Positions 6,360 through 13,973 of a stretch of 18,460 nt of DNA are shown here, one piece after another. A program made the translations under genes and the position numbers. Within the stretch, counting starts at the first letter, position 1. Every line of letters begins with the position of its first letter. The notes under the pieces are model-generated. The model was not told the origin of the DNA and did no database searches. It worked only from the letters and a program-made list of their open reading frames with translations. Source of the stretch: Selenomonadaceae bacterium. Lineage in GTDB: Bacteria > Bacillota > Negativicutes > Selenomonadales > Selenomonadaceae. Location: the NCBI GenBank assembly GCA_017484235.1, contig JAFUTM010000135.1:1-18460 (forward strand), written 5' to 3'.

Positions 6360-7412
6360 TTATTTAAAATAATCTGTGACAATCACATTTAGTTGTTGGG
6401 CGATTTCTGCAAACTCTCTGTTTAAATCCAAAGTTTTAACCGCTATTTGATTGCCGCTCATCTGATAGACATTATTTGGTTGAACAATTTCATCAGTTTG
6501 AGCATAAAGCAGCATACCGGCAACTTTGCGCGATTCCAAGTTAAGTGAAACCGCTTTATTTTTGACGTAAGTAAAAATTTGATACAAATTATGTGAATGT
6601 AATTTATGTACGTTATAATAACTCTGCATCGTATGAGTATAAAATTTTGCGTCAATAATCAATACTTTGTCGCCGTGCGTGAGAGTAACGTCACTCTGCA
6701 TTATTGGCAGCATATCTGAAATATCGTCATCTAAAGCCCACGCTATTTGTGAAGCCGTTGCTTTAACCTGTGGACATTCTTTAATATAATATTCAAGAAT
6801 AAATTTTTCAAAGAGACGACACATATTTTGATCGTCAATAAATTCCGCTAACTTATATTCGCCGTCGTCTGTGGTCAAGAGCATACCTTCCAAAATTAAT
6901 TGACAAATGCCCAAAAGCATTTGATATGTCTGATTATTTCTATGCAGCCGGACAGCACTCCAGCGAATTGAAGCAGGATTAATCTCATCAACATTCGTGA
7001 AAAATAACATCGCTTGTTTCAATGTCGCCTTGTGTTCATCATCAACATCGCCACGACGCAGCATAAGCATTGATGTTGTTTTCAAAATTTGGTTTAATAA
7101 ATTGTTTTCTGAGAGTTCATCATATTCACAGGTCAAAATACGTCGTCCGGCAACAAAATTTTTAATTGAATCAGTTATATCAATCTTTCCGCGCACAGTC
7201 ATCAAGTTATCCTTGCGATTTATGTATTCGCGATAAAGTCCTTGTTTCAACTGTCGACTGATACCACTTGCCAGGATTACAGCTAACAAATTATGTAGAT
7301 TGTTAAACTCTTCACCGGCAATATTTTTATAGTCGCCTTGCCTTAAATTGGTAAAAGCATACGACAGCATATAATATATATTTTTTATAAAAATGTTCTT
7401 ATACTTTTTCAT
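6360..7412 (-). CDS. mcrC: McrC-like nuclease subunit of a McrBC restriction system
   Basis: 350 residues from the ATG at 7412. The N-terminus (IKNIYYMLSYAF) is typical of McrC, and SENNLLNQIL (101-110) and FEKFILEYY (201-209) are conserved family stretches. The PD-(D/E)xK nuclease is visible as Asp241 (SDVTLT) and Asp254-Ala-Lys256 (LIIDAKFY), so the catalytic site looks intact. McrC joins the McrB AAA+ motor and cuts DNA. I chose 7412 because it overlaps the end of mcrB by 14 nt and GGTG lies just upstream. An in-frame start at 7478 would add 22 residues read from inside mcrB without family resemblance. Together with mcrB it should form a modification-dependent defence system. Confidence 0.92.
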   Translation of the reverse strand: MKKYKNIFIKNIYYMLSYAFTNLRQGDYKNIAGEEFNNLHNLLAVILASGISRQLKQGLYREYINRKDNLMTVRGKIDITDSIKNFVAGRRILTCEYDELSENNLLNQILKTTSMLMLRRGDVDDEHKATLKQAMLFFTNVDEINPASIRWSAVRLHRNNQTYQMLLGICQLILEGMLLTTDDGEYKLAEFIDDQNMCRLFEKFILEYYIKECPQVKATASQIAWALDDDISDMLPIMQSDVTLTHGDKVLIIDAKFYTHTMQSYYNVHKLHSHNLYQIFTYVKNKAVSLNLESRKVAGMLLYAQTDEIVQPNNVYQMSGNQIAVKTLDLNREFAEIAQQLNVIVTDYFK

Positions 7413-9102
7413 CAAAAACACCGCGCAAGGTATTTTCCCAACTTTGCAGCTTATCACTATCGTCAAACCAATACTCACTCAACATTGGTAGAATATCATA
7501 TTCAACAATTGATTTCAGCCAGGTTTCATTACAATCTTTACGACCGCAAAAATAACTGTGGCCAATGCAAAAGCCCTTGCCAAGTGACTTATCCATTGCA
7601 ATGGACTTGTTTAGTCCTTTTACTTTGTTAATCAGTTTATTCAACGTATTATTATTTAAATTATTTTGATATTGTTTGAAGCCGTCAGAATTGAAAGCCG
7701 GCTCCATATCAAAGAAACTGAATCGGCGGCGAAGTGCATAATCAATCATCGCAAGGCTGCGGTCGGCTGTATTCATCATTCCAATTATATAAAGGTTATT
7801 CGGCACTGAAAAATCTTCACCATTATAAGCAAGCGTAATATTTGTATTACGATAGTCGCGCTCAATGAGCATTAGCAGCTCGCCAAAAATTTTACTCATA
7901 TTGCCGCGATTAATTTCGTCAATAATGAAAAAATAATCTCTACTCAAATCAGCAGCCGCTTTTTTACAAAAATTATAAAAAATACCATACTTCAATTTAA
8001 AGCCATTTTCTGTAGGTTTATAACCCATTACAAAATCTTCATAAGAATAGTTTTGATGAAACTGTACAAATTCAATGCGACTGTCGTCTTTCTCACCAAT
8101 CATTGAATAAGCCAGACGTTTTGCAGCAAAGGTTTTGCCAACTCCAGGCGCACCTTGTAAAATGATATTTTTCTTATTTTGGAGAACCGCGACAAGCGTG
8201 TCATATTTAGCCTCACTAATATAAACTTCGTTGAGAAAATCACCTTTGTTATAAGAGGTAATATTATTGGATAAATTATCTTCTACATCGTTTGTATCAA
8301 TTATTTCTATTCCATATTTACTGAATGTATCATATAATCTGTCCATATCAGCGTGTGTTAAATCTTCATCTTGAAATGCTTCAATCAAATCACTATAATT
8401 TAAGGTTCCATTATTTTGTTGTCCTTTTTGCAATAAATCATTAAGTATTTTATTTATAGATTCTTTATCTTTTGAATAAAGTTTAATATGGCTTAAATCT
8501 ATTTGTGCCAATGCTTCCGCAAGTTCATCTCGAAGTTTAAATACAGTACGTCCAGCTTCATTTTTGTTTGCTTTGCGCGTTAAGAATAAAATCGTCCAAG
8601 GTTCATTAGCACCATTTTCATTTTGGTAAATAGAACAACCAGTTTTTTTCGAAATTTTATCTCCCACATTCCACGACTTATTATTATAAAACTGCCAAGT
8701 TTCACCATATTTATTAGAAAGCTGCGTACAGGTCGCTGCACCACCATAGTCTTGAAAACGTTTCATTATTTCCAAATCGGAAGGATTAAAAACATCTTCA
8801 TCTTTCAAAAGTATGAGCCAATCTTCAACTGATAAATTTGGACTATAATCTTTGGGCAGCCATTCAGAATCTTGTTTATTAATTTTAACGGCTTTACCGT
8901 CGTCAATGAGTTTATAAGCTAATTCATTTGCGATTCTAACTTTTTTATCATTATTATCAATGAAATATGCCATCGCTCCATCTTTGTGACCTTCATAATA
9001 GATAATAAGTTGTATTTTTCCATTCTCATCAAGTTTTGCCTCATTGAGTATGGATTCTTGTGCAGTCAATTTAGATTCATTTAAGGCGTTAATATCTTCC
9101 AT
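7399..9102 (-). CDS. mcrB: McrB-like AAA+ restriction motor with a sigma-1.1-like domain
   Basis: 567 residues. The AAA+ module shows Walker A GAPGVGKT (317-324), Walker B FFIIDEINRG (391-400), the McrB hallmark NTADRS (444-449), arginines of RRRF (458-461) and the C-terminal GHSYF. McrB is the GTP-driven motor that recognises DNA and drives McrC. The N-terminal part has no DNA-binding domain I can name. It includes a region (about 112-180, FQDYGGAATCTQLSNKYG) of a type I have seen in other McrB-like proteins. Residues 214-277 are unusual: GTLNYSDLIEAF through YGIEIIDTND follows the pattern of primary sigma factor region 1.1. AAGGTG precedes the ATG and overlaps the stop of the upstream gene, so the two are co-translated. 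The target modification or sequence is unknown. Confidence 0.92.
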   Translation of the reverse strand: MEDINALNESKLTAQESILNEAKLDENGKIQLIIYYEGHKDGAMAYFIDNNDKKVRIANELAYKLIDDGKAVKINKQDSEWLPKDYSPNLSVEDWLILLKDEDVFNPSDLEIMKRFQDYGGAATCTQLSNKYGETWQFYNNKSWNVGDKISKKTGCSIYQNENGANEPWTILFLTRKANKNEAGRTVFKLRDELAEALAQIDLSHIKLYSKDKESINKILNDLLQKGQQNNGTLNYSDLIEAFQDEDLTHADMDRLYDTFSKYGIEIIDTNDVEDNLSNNITSYNKGDFLNEVYISEAKYDTLVAVLQNKKNIILQGAPGVGKTFAAKRLAYSMIGEKDDSRIEFVQFHQNYSYEDFVMGYKPTENGFKLKYGIFYNFCKKAAADLSRDYFFIIDEINRGNMSKIFGELLMLIERDYRNTNITLAYNGEDFSVPNNLYIIGMMNTADRSLAMIDYALRRRFSFFDMEPAFNSDGFKQYQNNLNNNTLNKLINKVKGLNKSIAMDKSLGKGFCIGHSYFCGRKDCNETWLKSIVEYDILPMLSEYWFDDSDKLQSWENTLRGVFDEKV

Positions 9103-9114
9103 TATTAATACACC

Positions 9115-9687
9115 TTAATCTCTAATAAGTTTGACGCCGGCAAGCTGTGTGAGTTCCTCAGCAGTTAAAATAATGCGTACTATTGAGAAGTGAAGAGGTG
9201 TACGTCCAACTTCACGATAAATTATTTCTACCGGAAAGTCAACCATATGTGACAACGCCTCATTGAGTGTCATACCTTTTCGTGCCGTCAATGTCACGAT
9301 AGCTTTTAGTTTGATGACGTTGCTGCCGTGAGCTACATCGCCTTTTGCAAAGAGTACCATTGCCTCAAAATAATCATCTTCACGCGGTACGCCATCAACC
9401 TCAGCCTTGCCGCGAACTGCAATGCCGTCATATTGCTCATACGGAAGCTGTGGTTTAACAATGCAGTCGACGATTAAGGCACTCTGTTTGCCCTCGTTCA
9501 CTAAATCCATTGTCGTTGAAATCGTCATAGATTGTTCATCGCGCGATTCAATTTTAAATGGCGTGTGCTCATCAACTTTAGGAATGACTATTTCCTGACC
9601 TTTCATATTAAAGTACATCTTAATGACACAGTAAATTGCAAGATAAATAAGAACTACCGCAACAATTATGTGTTCAATCATTTCCAT
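9115..9687 (-). CDS. One-TM protein of unknown function, first gene of the mcr operon
   Basis: 190 residues. A single hydrophobic segment (about residues 6-25) is followed by a soluble domain rich in alternating hydrophobic residues, suggesting beta strands, then a short helical tail (TAEELTQLAGVKLI). I recognise no family or catalytic motif. AAGGAG sits 8-9 nt before the ATG. The stop codon lies 12 nt from the mcrB start, and mcrB's ribosome site overlaps it, so this gene and mcrB share a transcript from the promoter at 9728-9755. It might be a membrane partner of the McrBC system or simply a housekeeping gene in front of it. The sequence does not decide. Confidence 0.75.
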   Translation of the reverse strand: MEMIEHIIVAVVLIYLAIYCVIKMYFNMKGQEIVIPKVDEHTPFKIESRDEQSMTISTTMDLVNEGKQSALIVDCIVKPQLPYEQYDGIAVRGKAEVDGVPREDDYFEAMVLFAKGDVAHGSNVIKLKAIVTLTARKGMTLNEALSHMVDFPVEIIYREVGRTPLHFSIVRIILTAEELTQLAGVKLIRD

Positions 9688-9727
9688 ATCTCTATCTCCT
9701 TATATGTTTTTAATTTATTTTCATATT

Positions 9728-9755
9728 ATTATACCAAAATGTTTGATTGTGTCAA
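9728..9755 (-). promoter_or_regulatory. Strong promoter of the TM protein-mcrB-mcrC-cofE-like cluster
   Basis: On the minus strand, TTGACA (9750-9755), a 16-bp spacer and TATAAT (9728-9733) with TGG before it (extended -10). Both hexamers are consensus. This predicts steady vegetative expression unless a regulator intervenes. Confidence 0.75.
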
Positions 9756-9798
9756 ATTTTTATCATATTTTTTCCATATTTTATTAAATTTATTTTTA

Positions 9799-9827
9799 TT
9801 GCTTTATTTCAAATGTTGATTTATAAT
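9799..9827 (+). promoter_or_regulatory. Promoter of the zinc-ribbon protein gene
   Basis: TTGCTT (9799-9804), a 17-bp spacer and TATAAT (9822-9827), about 30 bp upstream of the start codon. It diverges from the mcr promoter 44 bp away. Confidence 0.6.
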
Positions 9828-9856
9828 TTTAACATAATAAAATGTGAGGTGATACG

Positions 9857-10960
9857 ATGCCTGCTACATCAGTCAGTTATAAATGTCCAAACTGTTCAGC
9901 ACCGTTGAGTTTTTTGCCTGGTCACGACAAAGTTACCTGTGAATATTGCGGTGCCGAATTGGAAGTCAGTGCGGTTGAAGATTTATTTCGAGCCAAAGAA
10001 GAACTTGCGGTTAAGGCACGTGAGGCTCAGGAAGCCAAATGGGATACTGAAAACGCCGGCGATGAGTGGAGTGATGAAGAAGCCGCTGCACTTAAGGCAT
10101 TTACCTGTTCGTCGTGCGGTGCGGAGATTGTCTGCGATGAGAACACAATGGCGACGGAGTGTGTCTATTGCGGCAATCCGACAATGATCCCAAAACGTTT
10201 CTCTGGAATGTTGAAGCCAGATTATGTGATTCCATTTAAAAAGACAAAAGAAGATGCCGTTGCTGCTCTCAAAAAATTTTACGAAGGTAAGCGACTTTTG
10301 CCAGATGCATTTACTGCGAATAATCGAGTAGAAGCAATACAGCCGATGTATGTGCCATTCTGGCTGTTTGATTCCGAAGTGGATGCGCACGCAACTTACA
10401 GAGCTGAACGTATCCGCGTAATGGACGCTGGCAATGAAATTATTAAGGAAATAAGCGTCTACAACTGCGAACGTGCTGGTACAATGCAATTTCAGCGTAT
10501 TCCGGTTGACGGCAGCAAAAAAATGGACGATACCTATATGGAGAGTATCGAACCATTTAATTATTCTGACTTAGTGCCGTTCAGTGCGGCATATTTTACC
10601 GGTTACCTTGCGGATAAGTACGACGTTGATGCCGATGCGTCCGTTCCACGCGCCGACAAACGTGTTGAGCGCAGTGCTTTGGAAGTTTTAAGCAGTTCGG
10701 TACAAGGCTATGATACCTTTACTGAGGAATCTCACGCGGTCATTAAAGACGGCGGCAAAGTCATATATGCAATGGTTCCGGTATGGATTTTAACTACGAG
10801 ATACAACGACAAGCCTTATACGTTTATGATGAATGGTCAGACCGGCAAAGTCGTCGGCAGTTTACCTTACGATTCTAAAAAAGCATTTATGTATCCTGCG
10901 TTCTGCACACTAATTTTAATTCCGATAATTTATTTCATTGCAAAAATGTTGATGTTTTAA
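9857..10960 (+). CDS. Double zinc-ribbon protein with C-terminal membrane anchor
   Basis: 367 residues. Two four-cysteine zinc ribbons open the protein: Cys10, Cys13, Cys28, Cys31 and Cys84, Cys87, Cys102, Cys105, separated by an acidic, alanine- and glutamate-rich helical linker. A mixed domain with several aromatic-rich strands follows (IQPMYVPFWLFDSEV, VPVWILTTRY), ending in a hydrophobic segment at about 346-366. Proteins of this layout occur in many Firmicutes and are often annotated as TFIIB-type zinc-ribbon proteins. Their job is not established. GAGGTGAT lies just upstream of the ATG. It appears to be a single-gene transcript, convergent with the CAP-domain gene 22 bp downstream. Confidence 0.85.
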   Translation: MPATSVSYKCPNCSAPLSFLPGHDKVTCEYCGAELEVSAVEDLFRAKEELAVKAREAQEAKWDTENAGDEWSDEEAAALKAFTCSSCGAEIVCDENTMATECVYCGNPTMIPKRFSGMLKPDYVIPFKKTKEDAVAALKKFYEGKRLLPDAFTANNRVEAIQPMYVPFWLFDSEVDAHATYRAERIRVMDAGNEIIKEISVYNCERAGTMQFQRIPVDGSKKMDDTYMESIEPFNYSDLVPFSAAYFTGYLADKYDVDADASVPRADKRVERSALEVLSSSVQGYDTFTEESHAVIKDGGKVIYAMVPVWILTTRYNDKPYTFMMNGQTGKVVGSLPYDSKKAFMYPAFCTLILIPIIYFIAKMLMF

Positions 10961-10982
10961 TCTATGTCGCAGATGTGCTTAA

Positions 10983-11690
10983 TTATTTCTTGCGTCTGAA
11001 CAGTTGAACCCAATAATGGTGATATTTACTATCTGCCGCATAGAAGTAACCAACACCGAGTTCATCATAATCTGGAAACAGAATATTGTCGCGGTGAGTA
11101 GGTGAGTGCATCCATTCGTACATAACCTGCTCAGGCGACGTGGAGCCGCCGGAAAGATTTTCGCCGGCAATTTTACGGGTACTTGCAGGTATAATATCAA
11201 CGCCAGCCGTGCCGTTTGGCCGAGTATGTGAAAACAACTGGACACATTCACGAGCACGAATATTTGCGTATTGATTGAGGTCTTGTGCTAATTTAAGTGG
11301 TCGTAGTCCATATTTACTACGTTCTTGATTTACAAGATTTAAAATCTCTTCTGCAAATGAATTTTGATTAACTGCGGAGTTGCCGCTTGGCTTGCCAGTG
11401 ACGTGGAATAAATAAAGAAGAGTGTCCGCCGGTTTGCCGCCGGAATAAAAAATAACTCGAACGTAAACATCTCCTGGATTGTTGAAGCGAATACGCATTT
11501 CACCATTTTTAGCTTTAAATGCTTCTGCTATATTAGGATTGCTGATTTCGTAGGTCACAACATACGTCGGAAATCCTAAACTTTTGCCGGTTTCGATATT
11601 ATAGTGCTTAACTTCTTCCGCGTAACCGACAGAATATAAGAAAATCATCATTACGAATATAGCGTACAAAATATTTTTCCAATTCCGCAT
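10983..11690 (-). CDS. Secreted CAP/SCP domain protein
   Basis: 235 residues. A signal peptide covers about residues 1-24 (hydrophobic core YAIFVMMIFLYSVG). A beta-rich N-terminal segment (27-100) of unknown type follows, and a CAP domain fills 108-235. The CAP cavity residues are present: His155 (FSHTRPNG), Glu177 (AGENLS), Glu192 and His199 (YEWMHSPTHRDNIL), with a terminal strand HHYWVQLF. Bacterial CAP proteins are extracytoplasmic. Their substrates are mostly unknown and few are proven enzymes. It is transcribed away from the TPM gene and alone. Confidence 0.9.
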   Translation of the reverse strand: MRNWKNILYAIFVMMIFLYSVGYAEEVKHYNIETGKSLGFPTYVVTYEISNPNIAEAFKAKNGEMRIRFNNPGDVYVRVIFYSGGKPADTLLYLFHVTGKPSGNSAVNQNSFAEEILNLVNQERSKYGLRPLKLAQDLNQYANIRARECVQLFSHTRPNGTAGVDIIPASTRKIAGENLSGGSTSPEQVMYEWMHSPTHRDNILFPDYDELGVGYFYAADSKYHHYWVQLFRRKK

Positions 11691-11794
11691 AATATCTCCA
11701 CCTTTCGATTATGTAAATACAAAAACCTTTTTAATTATAATAACACAAAATAATAAACTGTAAAGAGGAGGCAAACGCATAATTATTAAATTGC

Positions 11795-12661
11795 GTGAAA
11801 AAAATGAACGATTATATTAAAAATAAATTCTTCTTTGCAATATTTTTTTTAATATTTGCCAGTGTTGCGCTGTTAATGCTACCGTTAGCAGAAGCAACTA
11901 AACCGGCTAAAACTCAACTGCCAGAGGAAACACAAACAACTCAGCCTTTGTCGCAAAGTCAGTCAGTCGCCGCAGTAACCGACGGCGCCTCACTATTAAC
12001 TCAAGCTGACTTACAGCAGCTGGCAAGCAAGATTCAACGCGTCGAGCAAAAGCACGGAATACAGATTGGAATTGTTACACAAAACACAATTCAAAATCAA
12101 AATCCTGCTGCGGTTGCCGACAGACTTCGCAGTACGGCTTTCACAGGCGGCACAAACGGCAATATTGTATTGCTAATTGTAATGGACAATCGTGAATGGC
12201 ACATATCGACTGACTCCGCAATGAGAAGCCGCATTACTAATGAAGCCGGTCTGCCTTATGTTCAAGATCAGTTTTTATCCAAATTATCTTCACAGGATTA
12301 TGCCGGTGCTTTGAATAGTTATGTTGATTCCGTTGATACTTTGATGACATATTACGAACAGGAAGGGCAGCCATATGATCCGTCGAGTGGCTTTAGTCCA
12401 ATGGCGGCAATGACAGCAGTTATAGTTTCTATCTTCATCGGAATAATGTTCAGGTCCTCACTGATTGCGAGTATGAGCAATGTTAGACCAGCGATTGAGG
12501 CAAGTGAATATTTGGTTCAAAACAGTGTCAGACTTACTGAGAATCGTGATACACTTTTGTTTATGAATGTTCAGCGTCAGCCTAAACGTAAATCCAGTGG
12601 CGGCGGTGGTCGTTCCAGCGGTGGCAGCGGCGGCGGTGGTGGTCGCGGCGGTCATTTCTGA
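11795..12661 (+). CDS. TPM domain (YgcG-like) membrane protein with Gly-rich tail
   Basis: 288 residues. An N-terminal hydrophobic segment (about 11-32) acts as a signal or anchor. A TPM (TLP18.3/Psb32/MOLO-1) domain follows at about 65-175 (ASLLTQADLQQLASKI, GIQIGIVTQ, GNIVLLIVMDNREWHIST). A second membrane segment (about 207-225) and a basic, glycine- and serine-rich tail close the protein. Most of the TPM domain should lie outside the cytoplasm. The start is uncertain: GTG at 11795 and ATG at 11804 are both in frame, yet the only strong ribosome site (GAGGAGG, 11765-11771) lies 23 nt before the GTG. A terminator hairpin follows the stop. Confidence 0.85.
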   Translation: MKKMNDYIKNKFFFAIFFLIFASVALLMLPLAEATKPAKTQLPEETQTTQPLSQSQSVAAVTDGASLLTQADLQQLASKIQRVEQKHGIQIGIVTQNTIQNQNPAAVADRLRSTAFTGGTNGNIVLLIVMDNREWHISTDSAMRSRITNEAGLPYVQDQFLSKLSSQDYAGALNSYVDSVDTLMTYYEQEGQPYDPSSGFSPMAAMTAVIVSIFIGIMFRSSLIASMSNVRPAIEASEYLVQNSVRLTENRDTLLFMNVQRQPKRKSSGGGGRSSGGSGGGGGRGGHF

Positions 12662-12669
12662 TACACAGC

Positions 12670-12719
12670 AAAAAAGGAATTATATTTTCACAATTAGTTG
12701 AAGATATTATTCCTTTTTT
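12670..12719. terminator. Bidirectional terminator after the TPM gene
   Basis: AAAAAAGGAAT (12670-12680) pairs exactly with ATTCCTTTTTT (12709-12719). The 11-bp stem has a 28-nt loop and a U-run on either strand. It lies 9 nt after the TPM stop codon. Confidence 0.75.
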
Positions 12720-12780
12720 ATTGACATTTTGCCCAGCTAAATCCGGCTCTTGCTTCTTTGAACATATCATGTGCAAAGGC
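12718..12780 (-). other. Possible 3' remnant of a lost gene in a 318-bp gap
   Basis: On the minus strand, 20 codons ending in TAA read FAHDMFKEARAG then FSWAKCQ, which looks like a natural C-terminus, and the stop runs straight into the bidirectional terminator. An upstream stop in the same frame removes any longer reading. The rest of the gap (12781-12917) is AT-rich, with only a small CTGTG/CACAG hairpin at 12789-12801. Confidence 0.2.
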
Positions 12781-12917
12781 TTAACTTCCTGTGTTCCACA
12801 GTAGTTTTATATATCTATTCAGGTATTTTAACTTATATACAGTAAACTGGAAAAATTAGACGGCGAAAAAATCATTTTATAATAAGAAAAACTTATAAAA
12901 TACAACGAAAAAACGAA

Positions 12918-12946
12918 TTGATAAAAAGTGTATTATTTTGTAAAAT
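12918..12946 (+). promoter_or_regulatory. Promoter of the reductase-hydrolase operon
   Basis: TTGATA (12918-12923), a 17-bp spacer and TAAAAT (12941-12946), ending 33 bp before the GTG start codon. Confidence 0.6.
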
Positions 12947-12979
12947 ATGATTACTATGAATTGACGAGGAGTGGTAAAT

Positions 12980-13972
12980 GTGAAGTATGTAAAATTTGGA
13001 AACACTGGAATGGACGTTTCAAAAATTTGTCTTGGAATGATGAGTTTTGGTAAGCCTGGAAAAGAGAACGGTGTATTTCCTTGGGCGAAAACATACGACG
13101 AAGGCAAAGAAATGTTCAAGAAAGCAATTGAACTTGGAATTAATTATTTTGACACGGCAAACGTCTACCAAATGGGCAGCAGCGAAGAAATCACCGGACG
13201 TTACATCAAAGATTTTGGACTTGACAGAGATGAAATAGTTGTTGCGACAAAAGTTAATTTTGAAATGCGTCCAGGTCGCCCGAATGGCGGCGGCACTTCT
13301 CGTAAAAATGTAATGGCAGAAATTGACCATAGCTTGAAACGTCTGCAGCTTGATTATGTTGACGTTTATCAAATTCATCGTCTTGATGCAAATACTCCTA
13401 TGGAAGAAACAATGGAGGCTTTGCACGATGTTGTTAAATCCGGTAAGGCACGTTACATCGGAGCTTCAACGATTTTTGCGTGGCAGTTAGAACGACTTCA
13501 AAATATTGCCGAAAAGCATAATTGGACAAAATTTGTATCACTTCAGCCACAGTATAATTTGATTTATCGCGAAGAAGAACGCGAAATTATGCCGTTGTGT
13601 AAAGATAGAAAAATGGCGGTTGTGCCTTGGTCACCACTCGCTGGCGGCCGCTGTGCTCACCCTTGGGGCACTAAAACTGCTCGTAATTCAATTGATGAAG
13701 TTTCGCCAATGGTTTGGAACTCGACTAATGATGTTGACAAAGTAGTTGTCGACAATCTCGAAAAAGTATCAAAAGAACTCGGTTATTCAATGGCACAGAC
13801 TTCATTGGCTTGGATGCTGAGTAAAGATTATATCACCGCGCCGATTGTCGGCACAACTTCAGTTAAACATATTGAAGAAGCAGTTTCCGCACTTGACATT
13901 ACACTTGATGAAGAGACGATTAAAAAATTGGAAGCACCATACGTACCACATATAAAGACAGGAGCTTTTTAA
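12980..13972 (+). CDS. Aldo/keto reductase
   Basis: 330 residues, a cytoplasmic NADPH-dependent aldo/keto reductase of the TIM-barrel superfamily. The catalytic tetrad is intact: Asp58 and Tyr63 (YFDTANVY), Lys91 (VATKVNF) and His133 (YQIHRLD). The wording VVPWSPLAGGR and the C-terminal nucleotide-binding part (IVGTTSVKHIEEAV) place it near the YajO-like, or general-stress, branch. The natural substrate is unknown. I chose the GTG at 12980, with GAGGAG 8 nt upstream. The GTG at 12971 overlaps that site. Only 1 nt separates its stop from the hydrolase start, so the two are co-expressed. Confidence 0.93.
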   Translation: MKYVKFGNTGMDVSKICLGMMSFGKPGKENGVFPWAKTYDEGKEMFKKAIELGINYFDTANVYQMGSSEEITGRYIKDFGLDRDEIVVATKVNFEMRPGRPNGGGTSRKNVMAEIDHSLKRLQLDYVDVYQIHRLDANTPMEETMEALHDVVKSGKARYIGASTIFAWQLERLQNIAEKHNWTKFVSLQPQYNLIYREEEREIMPLCKDRKMAVVPWSPLAGGRCAHPWGTKTARNSIDEVSPMVWNSTNDVDKVVVDNLEKVSKELGYSMAQTSLAWMLSKDYITAPIVGTTSVKHIEEAVSALDITLDEETIKKLEAPYVPHIKTGAF

Positions 13973-13973
13973 G

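Noticed and set aside
9532..9819. Plus-strand open frame antisense to the one-TM protein and its promoter.
   Set aside because: It runs through a consensus promoter on the other strand, has no ribosome site, and its phenylalanine/tyrosine-rich product simply reflects AT-rich DNA.
9983..10489. A long minus-strand frame (168 codons) inside the zinc-ribbon gene.
   Set aside because: The plus-strand gene has eight ordered zinc cysteines, a good ribosome site and a promoter. The antisense frame has none of these.
12458..12776. Minus-strand open frames antisense to the glycine-rich tail of the TPM protein.
   Set aside because: They arise from low-complexity GGC/GGT codons read on the other strand (threonine/alanine or histidine/arginine runs). 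No ribosome site.
12760..12800. The minus strand reads GAACACAGGAAGTTAAGCC, like the conserved core of 5S rRNA.
   Set aside because: The match is under 20 nt and the flanks show none of the other 5S arms present in the true gene at the right edge. Coincidence is more likely than a 5S fragment.
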